This document shows, piece after piece, positions 1 to 12,200 of a stretch of 64,000 bases of DNA. Position 1 is the first letter of the stretch. Every line of letters starts with the position of its first letter. A program made the translations under genes and the position numbers. Source of the DNA: Euptelea pleiosperma (Eukaryota; Streptophyta; Magnoliopsida; Ranunculales; Eupteleaceae); contig CM068545.1 of the NCBI GenBank assembly GCA_035048495.1, forward strand, positions 20,246,741 to 20,310,740, given 5' to 3'. The notes below the pieces were generated by a model. The model did not search any database. It worked only from the letters and a program-made list of their open reading frames with translations, and was not told the DNA's origin.

Positions 1-254
1 TGAGTTTGTTATCCTACTGAAAGCACATTACACTGTCATGATTAGCATTTTGCTGTTGGCACCCGTTCGATGCTCTTGATCAGTAGTAGCACTTGTCTTT
101 CTTGTTGAAACTAAATTTGTCTTGGATTCATATTCAAAATCATACTAAGATTTTTGTCTTTCTATGTCAGTTAGTGCTGATTATAACAGTTCGTCTGGCC
201 CAATTATCATCTTCATCAGAATCCTATTGTAAAAAAGGGTTGTTGCTTGTGCAG
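1..254 (+). other. 3' end of a BMS1 intron
   Basis: No BMS1-like reading frame is visible before the acceptor GCAG at 251-254. The exon that should carry the preceding residues (ending in Met before GAA) is not in the window, so the intron extends past the left edge. Confidence 0.75.
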
Positions 255-3200
255 GAAACTTTTGAGTTCCTTAACATTTTGCAAGTTCATGGATTCCCAA
301 AGGTTATGGGAGTTCTTACACATCTTGATAAGTTCAAGGACGTAAAGAAACTGAAAAAAACTAAGCAGCGTCTTAAGCATCGTTTCTGGACTGAAATATA
401 TGATGGAGCTAAGCTGTTTTATTTATCTGGTCTTATTCATGAGAAGTAAGTATATCTAATGCTCTTCTGTTATGGACCGTATTTCATTGTTATGTTGTAT
501 GGAAACGAATATTACGTGCAAATAATGTTTGTTCGATCATTTTCTCTGAACAATTAATTCAAGGGATGTTTCTCTCAAATGGTTTGGTATCCTTCTACCA
601 AATGAATAGGTATCCCAAACGTGAAGTTCACAATCTTGCAAGATTCATCTCAGTTATGAAATTTCATCCTTTGTCTTGGCGAGCTTCACATCCTTACATA
701 TTGGTAGATCGTTTTGAAGATGTTACTCCGCCAGAAAGAGTGCGCATGAATGAAAAATGCGATAGAAACATCACACTATATGGTTACTTGCGAGGCTGTA
801 ATATGAAGAATGGTACTAAGGTACAAATTTTGAGCCTTTTATAGTAATATTGTTTTGACGCTTCAAGACAATTTTTTTTTAATGGCTGCACCAAACATGT
901 GATTCATTCCATTGAAATGCTTAGGGGAGCAATTGATTTACTGATTATATGAATAAAAATGTGGCCTTGGGAGATTTGTGTAGTTACTCATCGAGGATTT
1001 TCTTTCTTTTTTCTACTTTTGAAGTTTATATTTGACTTTTCATCATGGAAGAACATATCTTAAAATCCTTTCACATGGTTTGTTTTTTTGATACTTTACA
1101 AACTATTTATTGATTTACACTTTACAAAACAATGGTACTAAGGTACAATTTATTGATATCATGGGTCCACTGACTCATGAATGGTTTTCACACCCCTCAT
1201 GGACATACGCACTAAAAACCAGCTTGGTATGTGATTTATAGTCGTTGAATTTGAGCATTTTTCATCATGGGCTTGGACCATTGTTTATCACTCATGGGCC
1301 TTTTCATGAAGTCTGTGATAAAAATTGCAAAATCCAATGCCTAGGAATCTTCCATAGGTTTGCCTTTTCCTGGTAAGTTCTCCAGCGTCCATTGATTATT
1401 GGCCATGCTTCAAGAGGTGCCCTTTTGGTTGGGGTTTTCGCAAACTTTAACACTTTTCTCTTGTAGTCTAGAGGTTGAAAACAAGAAAACCCCAATCCTT
1501 TTGCCTCATAGTCTAGACTCTAGAGGATGAAAACAACCTCCTCATTTGGCTTTAAAACATCTCCCATCGGGTCTATACTAAAACACTTTTGTGGGCTTAG
1601 GTTATTTAAGTGGGTTAAGGTCCATCTTGGCCAGCCCAATCTAATAACTTAAAGTCCACAGGCCTATTCATATTGGTCTAACCCAAGCCCATAGCAAAGC
1701 CTAAAGCCCAAAAGAAACCCAAACACAGTAAGCCCAATTCTTCAACTAAACCCATTAGGTTTATCTTTTAAAATCAAGAACCTATAAGTCCCAAACCTAG
1801 GTCCTGACTCCTGACCATTGACCAAGTCGTTTGACCTGTTGACTGACTTGATCCACAACTTGAACCTTGACCGTTGACCCAGTCCCAAAAAAAAAACACT
1901 TCCAAGTCTTCCATTAAAGATAGATTTTCGAATACAAAATTGCCAAAGAACATATTAATCTTGTGATTGACCCCTCCAATTGCAAGAACTATGTTTCCCT
2001 GTACATAATATAAAAATAGATAGAATTAAATTATGGAGCTAGGATTTCTGACAATGGTTCCATCGAATTTTCTTTCGGGAGACAAATATTCAAAACTTCT
2101 TTTTTCTTGTACAATCACTCACATGAATCGATATCATCTACTTTAGGACAACTATGGCTGAAAGAACATGAACAATTGTGTACGATTTAAGTATACACGT
2201 TTTTACTTTTCAAAAGAAGATATGTATGATTAGTTTTAAAGACTTCCATCTACATCTACTTTTGTCAAATAACAAACCAATAAAGAAGGGTCCAAAGAAG
2301 CTGAATCTGTTCATGCTCTCAAGGAAGCTAAAGATTTCCAGAGGAGGTACATGTGAAGTATTCATAATCAATCAATCATCTGCACAAGACCGAAGATTGA
2401 AAGTCCACCTTTGGTTTTCAGAGATGTATTTTTAGAATTCAAGGAAAACCAAGTTGCATTGATGATTCCAGAAAATTTCAATGTTCCTCACTATGACTTT
2501 ATTGGAGTCGATGAAACCCCTCTGACTAACAATCAAAGCTAGCTTCCTCGTGAAATTCGGATACAAATTTTGACTTCTAATTGCATGATGCGAAAGAAGA
2601 AACTGAAGAAGAAAAGATACTTTTAATACCTCATTTGATAGAAAGGTTGAGTGTAATACTTGAATCCGAATTTGAGGTCGAATTCTCATCAACTAAGAGG
2701 GTTTGATGCTGGAGCATCACATTATGTACTACCATGCTACTTGGGATCACCGAGCTCACCATCATCTAGCCCTTGGTCAACCCCAAAAGACCCATTTTAA
2801 TATTTTTTAGGAAACTTTTCTTTTAGTTTTAGCTGAAATAGGAATAGTTTGTTTCTAGGTTTGAATGGACTAGGAGTTTCTATTAGAATTTGATTGTAGA
2901 TACAAGTTTAAGAGCAGTATTTGTTTAGAAGTAGAAAACTTAGGTTAGGGAATTCTATAAATACACAAGATGTAATCTCGTATTTTTATAGAGTGATTTG
3001 AGAAATGAAATTAGTTTGCTTTGAGGTGAATGCCCTGCTGTAAGGATTGAATCTTCACTTGATTGGTGGATTCCAATTCTCCCTACACCTATGTAACAAG
3101 GACACTGACACAGATACGAGGTGTCCGACACGACAACGTAAAAGAATCTGATACGAAGACACGTCCGTACATATATTTATTAAAATGTACATATATTTAT

Positions 3201-6200
3201 TAAAATATATTAATATATATGAATTCTTAAAATTATTAATAATATAACAAAAAATAGAAAGTAAAGCAGAACATATTTATTAGTTTATTATTGTATGGAG
3301 GATGGAACACACCAACCCACTTTTAGAAGTTAATTTTATATTAAAAATTATTAAAACAAGGGGCGACATGGCCATAAGTGTCCAGAAGTGTCGACACGCG
3401 TGTCCGGGTGTCTAGGTGTCCGACACGGCAAAAATCGTAAAAGTGCAATGTCCTCGTTACATAGCCCTACACGTGTAGGATTGGCATGTTAGCCATTAAG
3501 ATTGACCAAATCCTAACTTTTGATTGGATCTAGCCATAAGAAGAATGCTTGGTATAAATAACTCACTTCTTGGACTTCGACCCGCTCAGTCACTACAAAG
3601 TGCGAAAAATTCTTATGACCTAGAGCACTGAAAATTGAAAGTCTAAAGTCAAAATCGAAGTGATCTTGATGGCTATCCAACCACCTATAGATTTGGTTCA
3701 GGTGATTACATAGGGTGGGAATGGAAGCATAGAATTGCATGAATTGTGAAAAAGCCTACTCCAAAGAATATCAAAAGAAACTCTTAACGAATGAACTCGA
3801 TCGAGAGAGAGAGAGAGCAATTCCATAATTTTCATCACATTAGGAACTTCTCTTTTTATATAATATTTATTTGGATCACATTTCTCTTTCTTAGCCAAGT
3901 GTTCTTTTACGGTTTTCGAGAGAGAGAGAGAGGGGGAGGGGGAGGGGGAGAGGGAGAGAGGGATCCCCTTTTTTGTAATATTTATTTGGATCACATTTCT
4001 TTTTCTTGGCCAAGTGTGCTTTTTCGGTTTTTCCAAGTTTCCTTCATAAAGAATCCTTTTTATGGAAACTTAGACAACTTTCTCTTATGTTGAAGCCAAG
4101 ACCAAAGCTCCTATATTTAACTATTGCCACCTAGCATGCAACACACTTATTTTGTATAAACTTGGACAACTTATATTTAAGAGAAGTATTATCCATGCCG
4201 TCTAATGATTGATTCACTATACTATATTTGCCGCACCACTTTATTGAAAACTATTTTCCACGTGCCACGTGGCTTGATCTTAGACATATACTCTTTTTAA
4301 CCTTAATTCCATTCCCTTTCACACCCTCTTGGTATCACGTTGCACAATTTATACAATCAAATATCATATATACCTAATGCTTTGTAGGATAGCATGTGAA
4401 TGGAAATGTTTCATTATGTTGTGCTATCCAAAATGCATCTTGGCTTCTCAAGTTGGCATCTTATGTGGATTTGCTGTAATCAAGCAGGTTTCAACTCTAT
4501 TCGGCGAGTTTGAATTTATTGGCCATCACATCTCCTTGTCCATGGTCATTGAGTTGAAATAAATTCTTATATTTAGTAAACTATCTGGCTGGCGAGCAAA
4601 TTGATTGTAAACCTCTGGATAAGAAAAATGGTTTACTTTGGTTAAAAATATTGATCTGCCCCATTTTCTCGGTAAGCTTACGGAATGAGACTTCTCAACC
4701 AAGACGAAATAAGATAGAATGTGACAATGGAAAAAGCAGTGTGTCTTGATATGATTAAACAGTTTTTTTTTTTGATCAGTAACGATTAAACAGTTTTTAA
4801 TGCTTAAGTAGGCTACAAATTTGTTTTTAGCATGTGTTATAAAAGACACACCATGAAAATAAGCTTTTATACTAATTTTAGTACTTAAATTGGGATTTTG
4901 GTATGAGACGGTACATTCTCTTATGTATTGTCTCAGTATACTACTGGAACGAGACGCCAAGACGGTACAAGATTTTGAACCATAGTAGTCACATTTTCTC
5001 CAGTCTACTAGTAGCTATATGTTTTTCTTCTATCATCCCAAAATTATGGTTTAGTAGTTTTAGAAATTTATGAACTGATTCAGTTTGTGCCAGGTGCATA
5101 TTGCTGGTGTAGGAGATTACAGTTTAGCTGGTGTGACAGGCTTAGCTGATCCTTGCCCTTTACCATCGGCTGCCAAAAAGAAGGGACTGCGTGACAAGGA
5201 AAAAATTTTCTATGCACCCATGTCTGGTCTTGGGGATCTTCTCTATGACAAGGATGCTGTCTACATAAACATCAATGATCACCTTGTTCAGTTTTCTAAA
5301 GTTGAGGATGAAAATGGAGAAGTGACAGGCAAAGGTATCTATATTTTGTTCTATATTTAATGATCTCTGTTTCATCTGATTCAATGAGTAGTGACTACTG
5401 AATCTTTATAGACTCACTTATGTATTCCTGTTATGATATTAGAGTAGAAACATCATTATTTTCATATTACATAGTATTTAATTTTGATTTTGTAACCAAC
5501 GCTGTTGTGTTCAGAAATACTGTTTGAGTGAAATGAAGGTTCTGGTTGTTCAGAAATATCATTCCTTTCTCCTTGTTGAAAGTTTATCACCTGTCACCAT
5601 TTTGTATTTATGCTAAAGTGCTTGTGCTCATGTTACCAGGAAAGGACCGTGATGTAGGTGAGGTCTTGGTGAAATCGCTTCAGAATACAAAATACTCAAT
5701 TGATGAAAAGTTGGAAAAAAGTTTCATTACTCTATTCAGTAGAAGCCTCCTATTTCATCAGAAGATACGTGTGATGCAAACGATGCTTCTTTGGAGCCAT
5801 GCAAAGAAGATGTTGAGCATATAGATGACCCAGAAGCTTCAGAACAAGAATCCGGGGAAGAAAATGAAGCTGAAGGATTTGATGAGGAAAGTGATGCGGA
5901 GGATCTGGATGCCTCAGAGTCTTCCGAGCAAGATAAGGCTGGGAAAAAGGATCGAATTGTAGAAAATGTTCCTGATGGTTCTGATGGAGAAAGTGATGAT
6001 GCGTGGGAAGAAGGCGGTGATGATGAGCAGCTAACTCCTTTAAAATCTGATTTAAAAGAACAAATTGAGTTTCACAACGGAAGGCTAAGGAGAAAAGCTG
6101 TATCTGGAAGTGATGTTCATCACAACAATGATAAGGTAATCACTGTATATATATACATTCTTAGTGATTTGTGTAGTAGCCGCATATGGATATTTTGTAT

Positions 6201-9200
6201 ATTCTCTCTGTAATTTGTGAGGTCTGAGGTGGAGAAAATGAGGAATGCCCGTAGAGCAGTGTAATGGCCCTTTTATTTTCTCATCCTTAATTGGTATCTG
6301 CTATGTGCATGAGTGCCACCATCTCATGATTGTTTGTGGATCTCATTCATTATTTACTGTGGCATTCATTTCATGAAATAGTCATATTTAGCCTTTATGC
6401 TGAACCTGGGACTGTTTCTTTTTAGGCCAATGTCACTTAAACTTATGTATGATGTTAATTAACTTGTTTTAGCTTAATAGCAAAAATGGTATAGTTTCTT
6501 TTGAAGTTCACTAACTCATAAATGGGACTTGAGTCTAGACTCATGCTTGGCCTTTACGCAACCTTTTTATACCCCTTACATACGTTCTTAAGATATCCAT
6601 ATGCAGCTAAGCTACAACCTAAAAGCTATGTTTTCCTTAAAAGGGCATCATCATGCTTATCAAGTTCTAAATATTTTATTAAGTTATTTTATTTATTGTT
6701 AAATTAAGTGCACATAGTATCTGATCACTTAGTCTGATTTGTAGGGTAAAGCCTGGCATTAAGTTATAGACAGTACTTCTTATGACTTAGATGTGGGGTT
6801 TCCTTAAAAGGGCATGGACTTATCTTATTTCCTTCTCCTTCCCTCACGCTTCTTTTTAGTAACTAAATGGTGCACATAACATCTGATCACTTAGTCTGAT
6901 ACACTTATAAAAAAAATCACTTAGTCTGATACATTTTGTTAAATAGTCATCAACTATTAGGTCTCCAAGGCTCAAAGAATATTATATCTTTAGACAATAT
7001 TTCTCCCTTTTAGATCGGAGATCATGAGTGCATAAAGCGTCTTGAGCAGTGGCGGAGCCAGGATTTTGTTTAGGTGGGGGCATTATACTAGGTTTAAAAG
7101 GGTATTTTTGGAAATTTATTTATATAGTTTTTAATTTCAAAGTTTTAAGGCGGCATTCTACAGATTTTGTTCAAGGGTGGGCGTTGAACTAGGTATTAAA
7201 AGGTATTTTTGGAAAATTGTTATTTTTTCTTAATTTCAAAAGATGAGGGTGGGCCACTGCCCACCCTCGCCCTGGCTATGCCACTGGTCTTGAGAGATCG
7301 CCTTCAGATACAATGAAGCCACTTTGATCACCAGTGGTTGAGTTCGAATTATGCACAATTTGATTGCAACCCAAACACTTTGAATAGAAATTGATGATAC
7401 CCAAAACTTTGTTATTTTCCTTGTTATATAAGAGATTTGTGCATTTTTGTAGTTTCAAAGGTGTTTGTCTGAAACCCGAGCCTTGTCTTTTATATAACTA
7501 CATTGTGTCTTTTCCCAAGAGCCACTTTCTGGATCCTACAATCCAGATTTGATATGTAGTTTGAACTTAGTGGTATAGATCAATTTGGTATAGATCAATT
7601 TTGGGCAGTCACGTCCTTTTTCCTTGATTGGATCAATCTACGCCATCCATCTACGCCATCGCGGCCATCCCATGATCTTATGGTTCAGATCGTTCAGACT
7701 ATTCTACACGACCGTTGGACCACTTTTGACTGTCTAAGATGACCATTGGGACATCTGATCGTAATTGCGTGATCGCTCTAAGTCATTATGTGGGTCAGCT
7801 GTTAACCAGTCAACGATCAAAACTAAAAGATTCATCAACTCTTCGCAGTGACGCATACATGCAAAGTGCGCCTCAAGCGCCCATGCGCACTTCGTACGTG
7901 CTCATGCGCGACGTGTGGTGGTGCTTCGCACTACTCACAAGCTTTTCTCTCTAAGTGTATTAATTACACGTGTGGGGACCTTTCTACTTTATAAACAATA
8001 CATTTTTTCTTTCCCTTTCCAATGTGGGATTAAACTTACACACACTTGTTTACAAGACAAAAAGGAACAAAGCACATAAAAGACAAAAATGCTATTTTGG
8101 AAATATTTTTTTGATAAGTAAACTATTTTGAAAATATCTCCAACAATCCCCCACTATTTTCGAAGTTATTCAAAATATATAAATAAAACAAAATTATAGC
8201 TCCACCAAAAGGTTGCCTATGTACCCTTACGTGATCAAGCTCCCGTAGTTCCAACTCATTTTTCGACAAAATAATTTTACAAATCTCTGAGCATTTATCG
8301 TAGAAATAAATGCATAGATGAAAGTGTCTATTGGACTTGTACCTTCACTTAGTGTTCATGAATCAAAGCTTTATCAAGGTGCTACGGTGATCGTGTCTTG
8401 AACCAAGGACTCTTAGAGATTAGTTGGATTCATCACATACATTTATTTCCATAATTTGGAGTTTTCTTTTAAGCTTGCACATTAATGGCCTTGTGCAATA
8501 TCTTGATTTCAGAGTCCTCTAGAAACGGTTTAATTTCTACACTCATATAGGTAAGTCTATCTAAAAGTGATCTTATGATTCACATAACTTAGATTAATAT
8601 AGACTATTAAGTGTCTCCACTCATCCTCTAATCTTGTAGGAAACCAATATTAGATGTCAAAGAATGAGGCAATTAAGTTTCTGGTGTTATACATAAACAC
8701 TCTTTTCAATTTGTTTGTGTCCATTGAATCTAGCCTATATTTCAAGACTTAGATTGGTTTCGTGAATGTGATTGTTTACTTTATAGACCTTAATCCCATT
8801 CCTTTTGACGTTTTATGAACCATCTCTCTAGCAAAACCTTTTGTCAGAAGATTTGTTAGGTTTTTATTCGACTCCACATAGTCGACTGTAATTACTCCAT
8901 TCTTGAGTAATTGTCTAATACAATGATGTCTAAGATTTATGTCTTGAGTTTCCATTATATGTCTTCTTACTTGCTACTTTATATAATGTTGTCTAACTAT
9001 CATAATCGATCATTATTGTAAGAGTTGGTCTTTTTCTAAAGTGGGACGTTAATCAACAAGTTTCGAAGCCATTCTGCTTCTTTACATGCATCCGCTAAAG
9101 CAGTGAATTCTGATAGCATAGTCGAGACAAATACATGTTTGCTTATTGGATTCCCAAGATATTGCAACACATCATAGCCCTGAGTGTGGAATAATCCTCG

Positions 9201-12200
9201 ACAGGGTGATGGAAGCCTTCACTAAACCTGAAGTCTTTGATATAAAGATCCAACTAGTGGTAGATTTGGAATTCAACTAGCATTGTTATACTCTTCCAGT
9301 ATATCGGGATATCCTAAATAATGTAAGCCATAATTTAAAGTATCTTTTAGGTATCTAAAAACCCTTGAAATAGCATTCCAATCTCTACCTATCACAATCG
9401 ATCATTATTGTAAGAGTTGGTTTTTTTCTAAAGTGGGACGTCAATCAACAAGTTTCAAAGCCATTCTATTTCTTTACATGCATCCACTAAAGTAGTGAAT
9501 TCTGATGGCATAGTAGAGTCAAATACATGTTGCTTATTGGATTCCCAAGATATTGCAACACATCATAGCCCTGAGTGCTGAATAATCCTCGACAGGGTGA
9601 TGGAAGCCTTCACTGAGCCTGAAGTCTTTGATATAAAGATCCAACTAGTGGTAGATTTGGAATTCAACTAGCATTGTTATACTCTTCCAGTATATCGGGA
9701 TATCCTAAATAATGTAAGCCATAATTTAAAGTATCGTTTAAGTATCTAAAACCCCTTGAAATAACATACCAATCTCTACCTGTGTTGTTAGTAAATCGAC
9801 ATAGCATTCTTACAACGTATGCTGTATCAGGTCTCGTACAATGCATTGCATATATTATATATAAGACTTTCTATAACACACTAGCATATTTGAATTGAGC
9901 ATAACATCGACCAGTATTTCTCATTAGCTTGAAACTTGTTACAACATGAGTAGAGACTGGACTATGATCAACATGACCATTCCTCTTTAAGGATTTTCTC
10001 AATGTGGGCCTCAAGCGCCCATGCGCACTTTGCAGGCACGTGACGCGTGTCGGTGCTTCGCACCACACACAAGGTTATCTCTCTACATGTGTCCATAGAT
10101 TACACAAGTGTGGGGAACTTTCTACTTTATAAACTCTACATTTTTTTTATTTCCTTTTCCAAAGGGAGACTAAAGTTACACACTCTTGTTTCGTTGTTTA
10201 CAAGACAAAAAGGAACAAAACACATAAATGACAAAAATCCTATTTTGACTATTTTGAATGTATCTCCAACAATACAAAGGTGAAGCCTAGAATTAATTTA
10301 TCTATTACTATTTTAAAGCCAAAACTTGGGTTGCTACACGATGTTCACACGACCTTTGCCTAGGCACCCATTGGTTGCCTATAAAAGAAGAAAAAAAAAT
10401 CAGAAGACAAAAAAGAAAGACAAAATTTGGGTATGCCACGTCGTTCACCTAGGCACTTAATAGTTCTTTTGTTATTTTTAGTTAACCTATTAGTTCAATA
10501 ATCATCATGTCCATCTGTACTCACCCGTTATTACTTAATTACTTCCCATGCCATTAATTGTTTTCAACACAACCCATACTTAATCACTAAATTACATTCC
10601 ATGCTATTTTATCCATATTTTCAAAAAACCCTATTTAACCACTTAATTACTTAACATGCCATTATTTCTATATTTCCAAATCAGTTCCTTAATAACAACT
10701 TAATTCTTTTTTTTTTTTGATAATTATAATCTTAATTACATTCTATGCCATTGCTTTCGTATTTCCAAAACAACCCTTAATATCTACCTATGTACAACTT
10801 TAGAATTTTGATTTTCTAATTGTGCCTTGAATTGCCACAATTTACAGATTCACCCCTCTAAACTAATCTTCCAAATTACCCTTTGGGTTGAAACTTTCTC
10901 ATTTTGCCACTTCTTCCTGAAAGGTCCCTACAATCACTCATGCTCACTGCACGTGCCGCCCACTAATAGTGCTTCTTGATATTTTTATGCATGTTAATCT
11001 GGATTTCTGCCCTTAGGTCTGTGCATATGTTGTCAATCTACTTCTCAGTGCTCAAAGCTCATCTATGTGCATTAGAACACATTTTACTTACTTGACACTT
11101 GTATTCAATTGATAATTAAAATATATGGTTGATTGTTTTTTTTTTTTTTTTTTGGTTTTTATGTCCTATCAGGCCTTGATTGTAATATCTAGCAGCACCT
11201 TCTTGTTGTGGCATACAACCTAACACTCCATGCTTATTTCATGATAGGATTCTGATGAAGATGATGAAGATAGCCAGTCATATGCAGGTTCGGACTTTTC
11301 AGCAGAAGGTGAAGACGACCTTAAAACAGAAGGTAGATTCTATCACATTATTGTGAATTCGTTGTATGTCGTAGTGTTCATATCTGGACACTGGGTATAT
11401 TACATTCCATTATTTTCTAAGCTTTTGTTACAAATACATGTGTTGCTATGTAGTTTGGTGTAATAATTTGAAATCAGAACCAATCAAGGACAGTAGCGAC
11501 AAAAATGTGAATGAGAACAAAAATTTCAATGATGAGAAATTTCTTATCATCCATTATTTTCATCTTTTGAACCATGCAGGATCTATATATCTTTATTTCC
11601 CTTCCGAAGACGTCGTTATTATTCTTTCTAACCCCTTTTTCTCATTGCCCTCATAGAAGATGAGATGGGAAATGCTTCAAAGTGGAAGGAATCCTTGATA
11701 GAAAGAACCATCTTGAGACAAAATACTAATCTCATGCAGATTATATATGGGAAATCTGAGTCAAAGTCAACAATCTCTATTGATGAAGCACATGGTAATA
11801 GTGGTGATGAAGAAGGTGACGATGATGAATTCTTCAAGCTGAAAGGCGAGGGCAACAATGTATTTTCTAATCTCTACTTGTGTTCACCCATGTTTCTTGT
11901 TTTATCATAGTAGGAGGTCCTTTTCTGATAATACAGATTTAACTGGATGTTGATGGCCTCTTGAATATTAGTCTGAATGCTTGACTTTGACCAAACTGCA
12001 TTTGTCTTACATGTAATATTGTTCTGCAGAAATTGAGTGAAGGAATGGACAGAGATAATGTCAATGCCGAGGACTGTTCTAAATTCATAAATCATCCGAA
12101 ACCCAAAAACTGGAAAAATGAAGAGCTTATTGAAAGCATACGTGATCGTTTTGTTACCGGAGATTGGTCAAAGGCTGCTCGCAGAGGTCAAGCCCCAGAT

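Larger units (their letters stand above)
821..5093 (+). other. BMS1 intron 2 in view (4.3 kb)
   Basis: GT donor after AAG at 821 and CAG acceptor at 5091-5093. It holds a hAT MITE (3089-3464), a GA-rich microsatellite with a local duplication (3803-4033) and a tail-only LINE insertion (4768-4783). I recognise nothing in 821-3080 or in 4040-4740; both are AT-rich with only short random ORFs. Confidence 0.8.
7855..10276 (-). mobile_element. Ty1/copia element, internally deleted, minus orientation
   Basis: The LTR at 7860-8145 (TG...CA) is the 3' LTR on the minus strand; its partner at 10008-10271 is the 5' LTR, lacking ~10 bp at its inner end. Both outer ends are flanked by ATACA (7855-7859 and 10272-10276), a 5-bp duplication. 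A polypurine tract AGTGGGGGAT (minus) abuts the 3' LTR at 8146-8155. Between them are degenerate RT/RNase H pieces on the minus strand: 10068-9871 ([19 protein letters not shown]) and 9846-9664 ([12 protein letters not shown]...LHYLGYPD). The primer site, gag, protease, integrase and N-terminal RT are gone. Frames are broken, so the element is dead. Confidence 0.88.
6136..11247 (+). other. BMS1 intron 4 in view (5.1 kb)
   Basis: GT donor at 6136 and AG acceptor at 11246-11247. It contains a tail-only insertion (6904-6915), a hAT MITE (7047-7286), a copia element (7860-10271) and a weaker tail-only insertion near 10706. In 6136-6885 a block of about 30 bp around ATCTGATCACTTAGTCTGAT (near 6720) recurs near 6880. 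In 10277-11247 I see only AT-rich, poly(T)-bearing sequence. Confidence 0.8.

Noticed and set aside
11438..11656. ORF before exon 6 as an extra BMS1 exon
   Set aside because: It resembles no BMS1 sequence; the exon pair 11248-11332 and 11657-11859 joins in frame across it, so it is intron.
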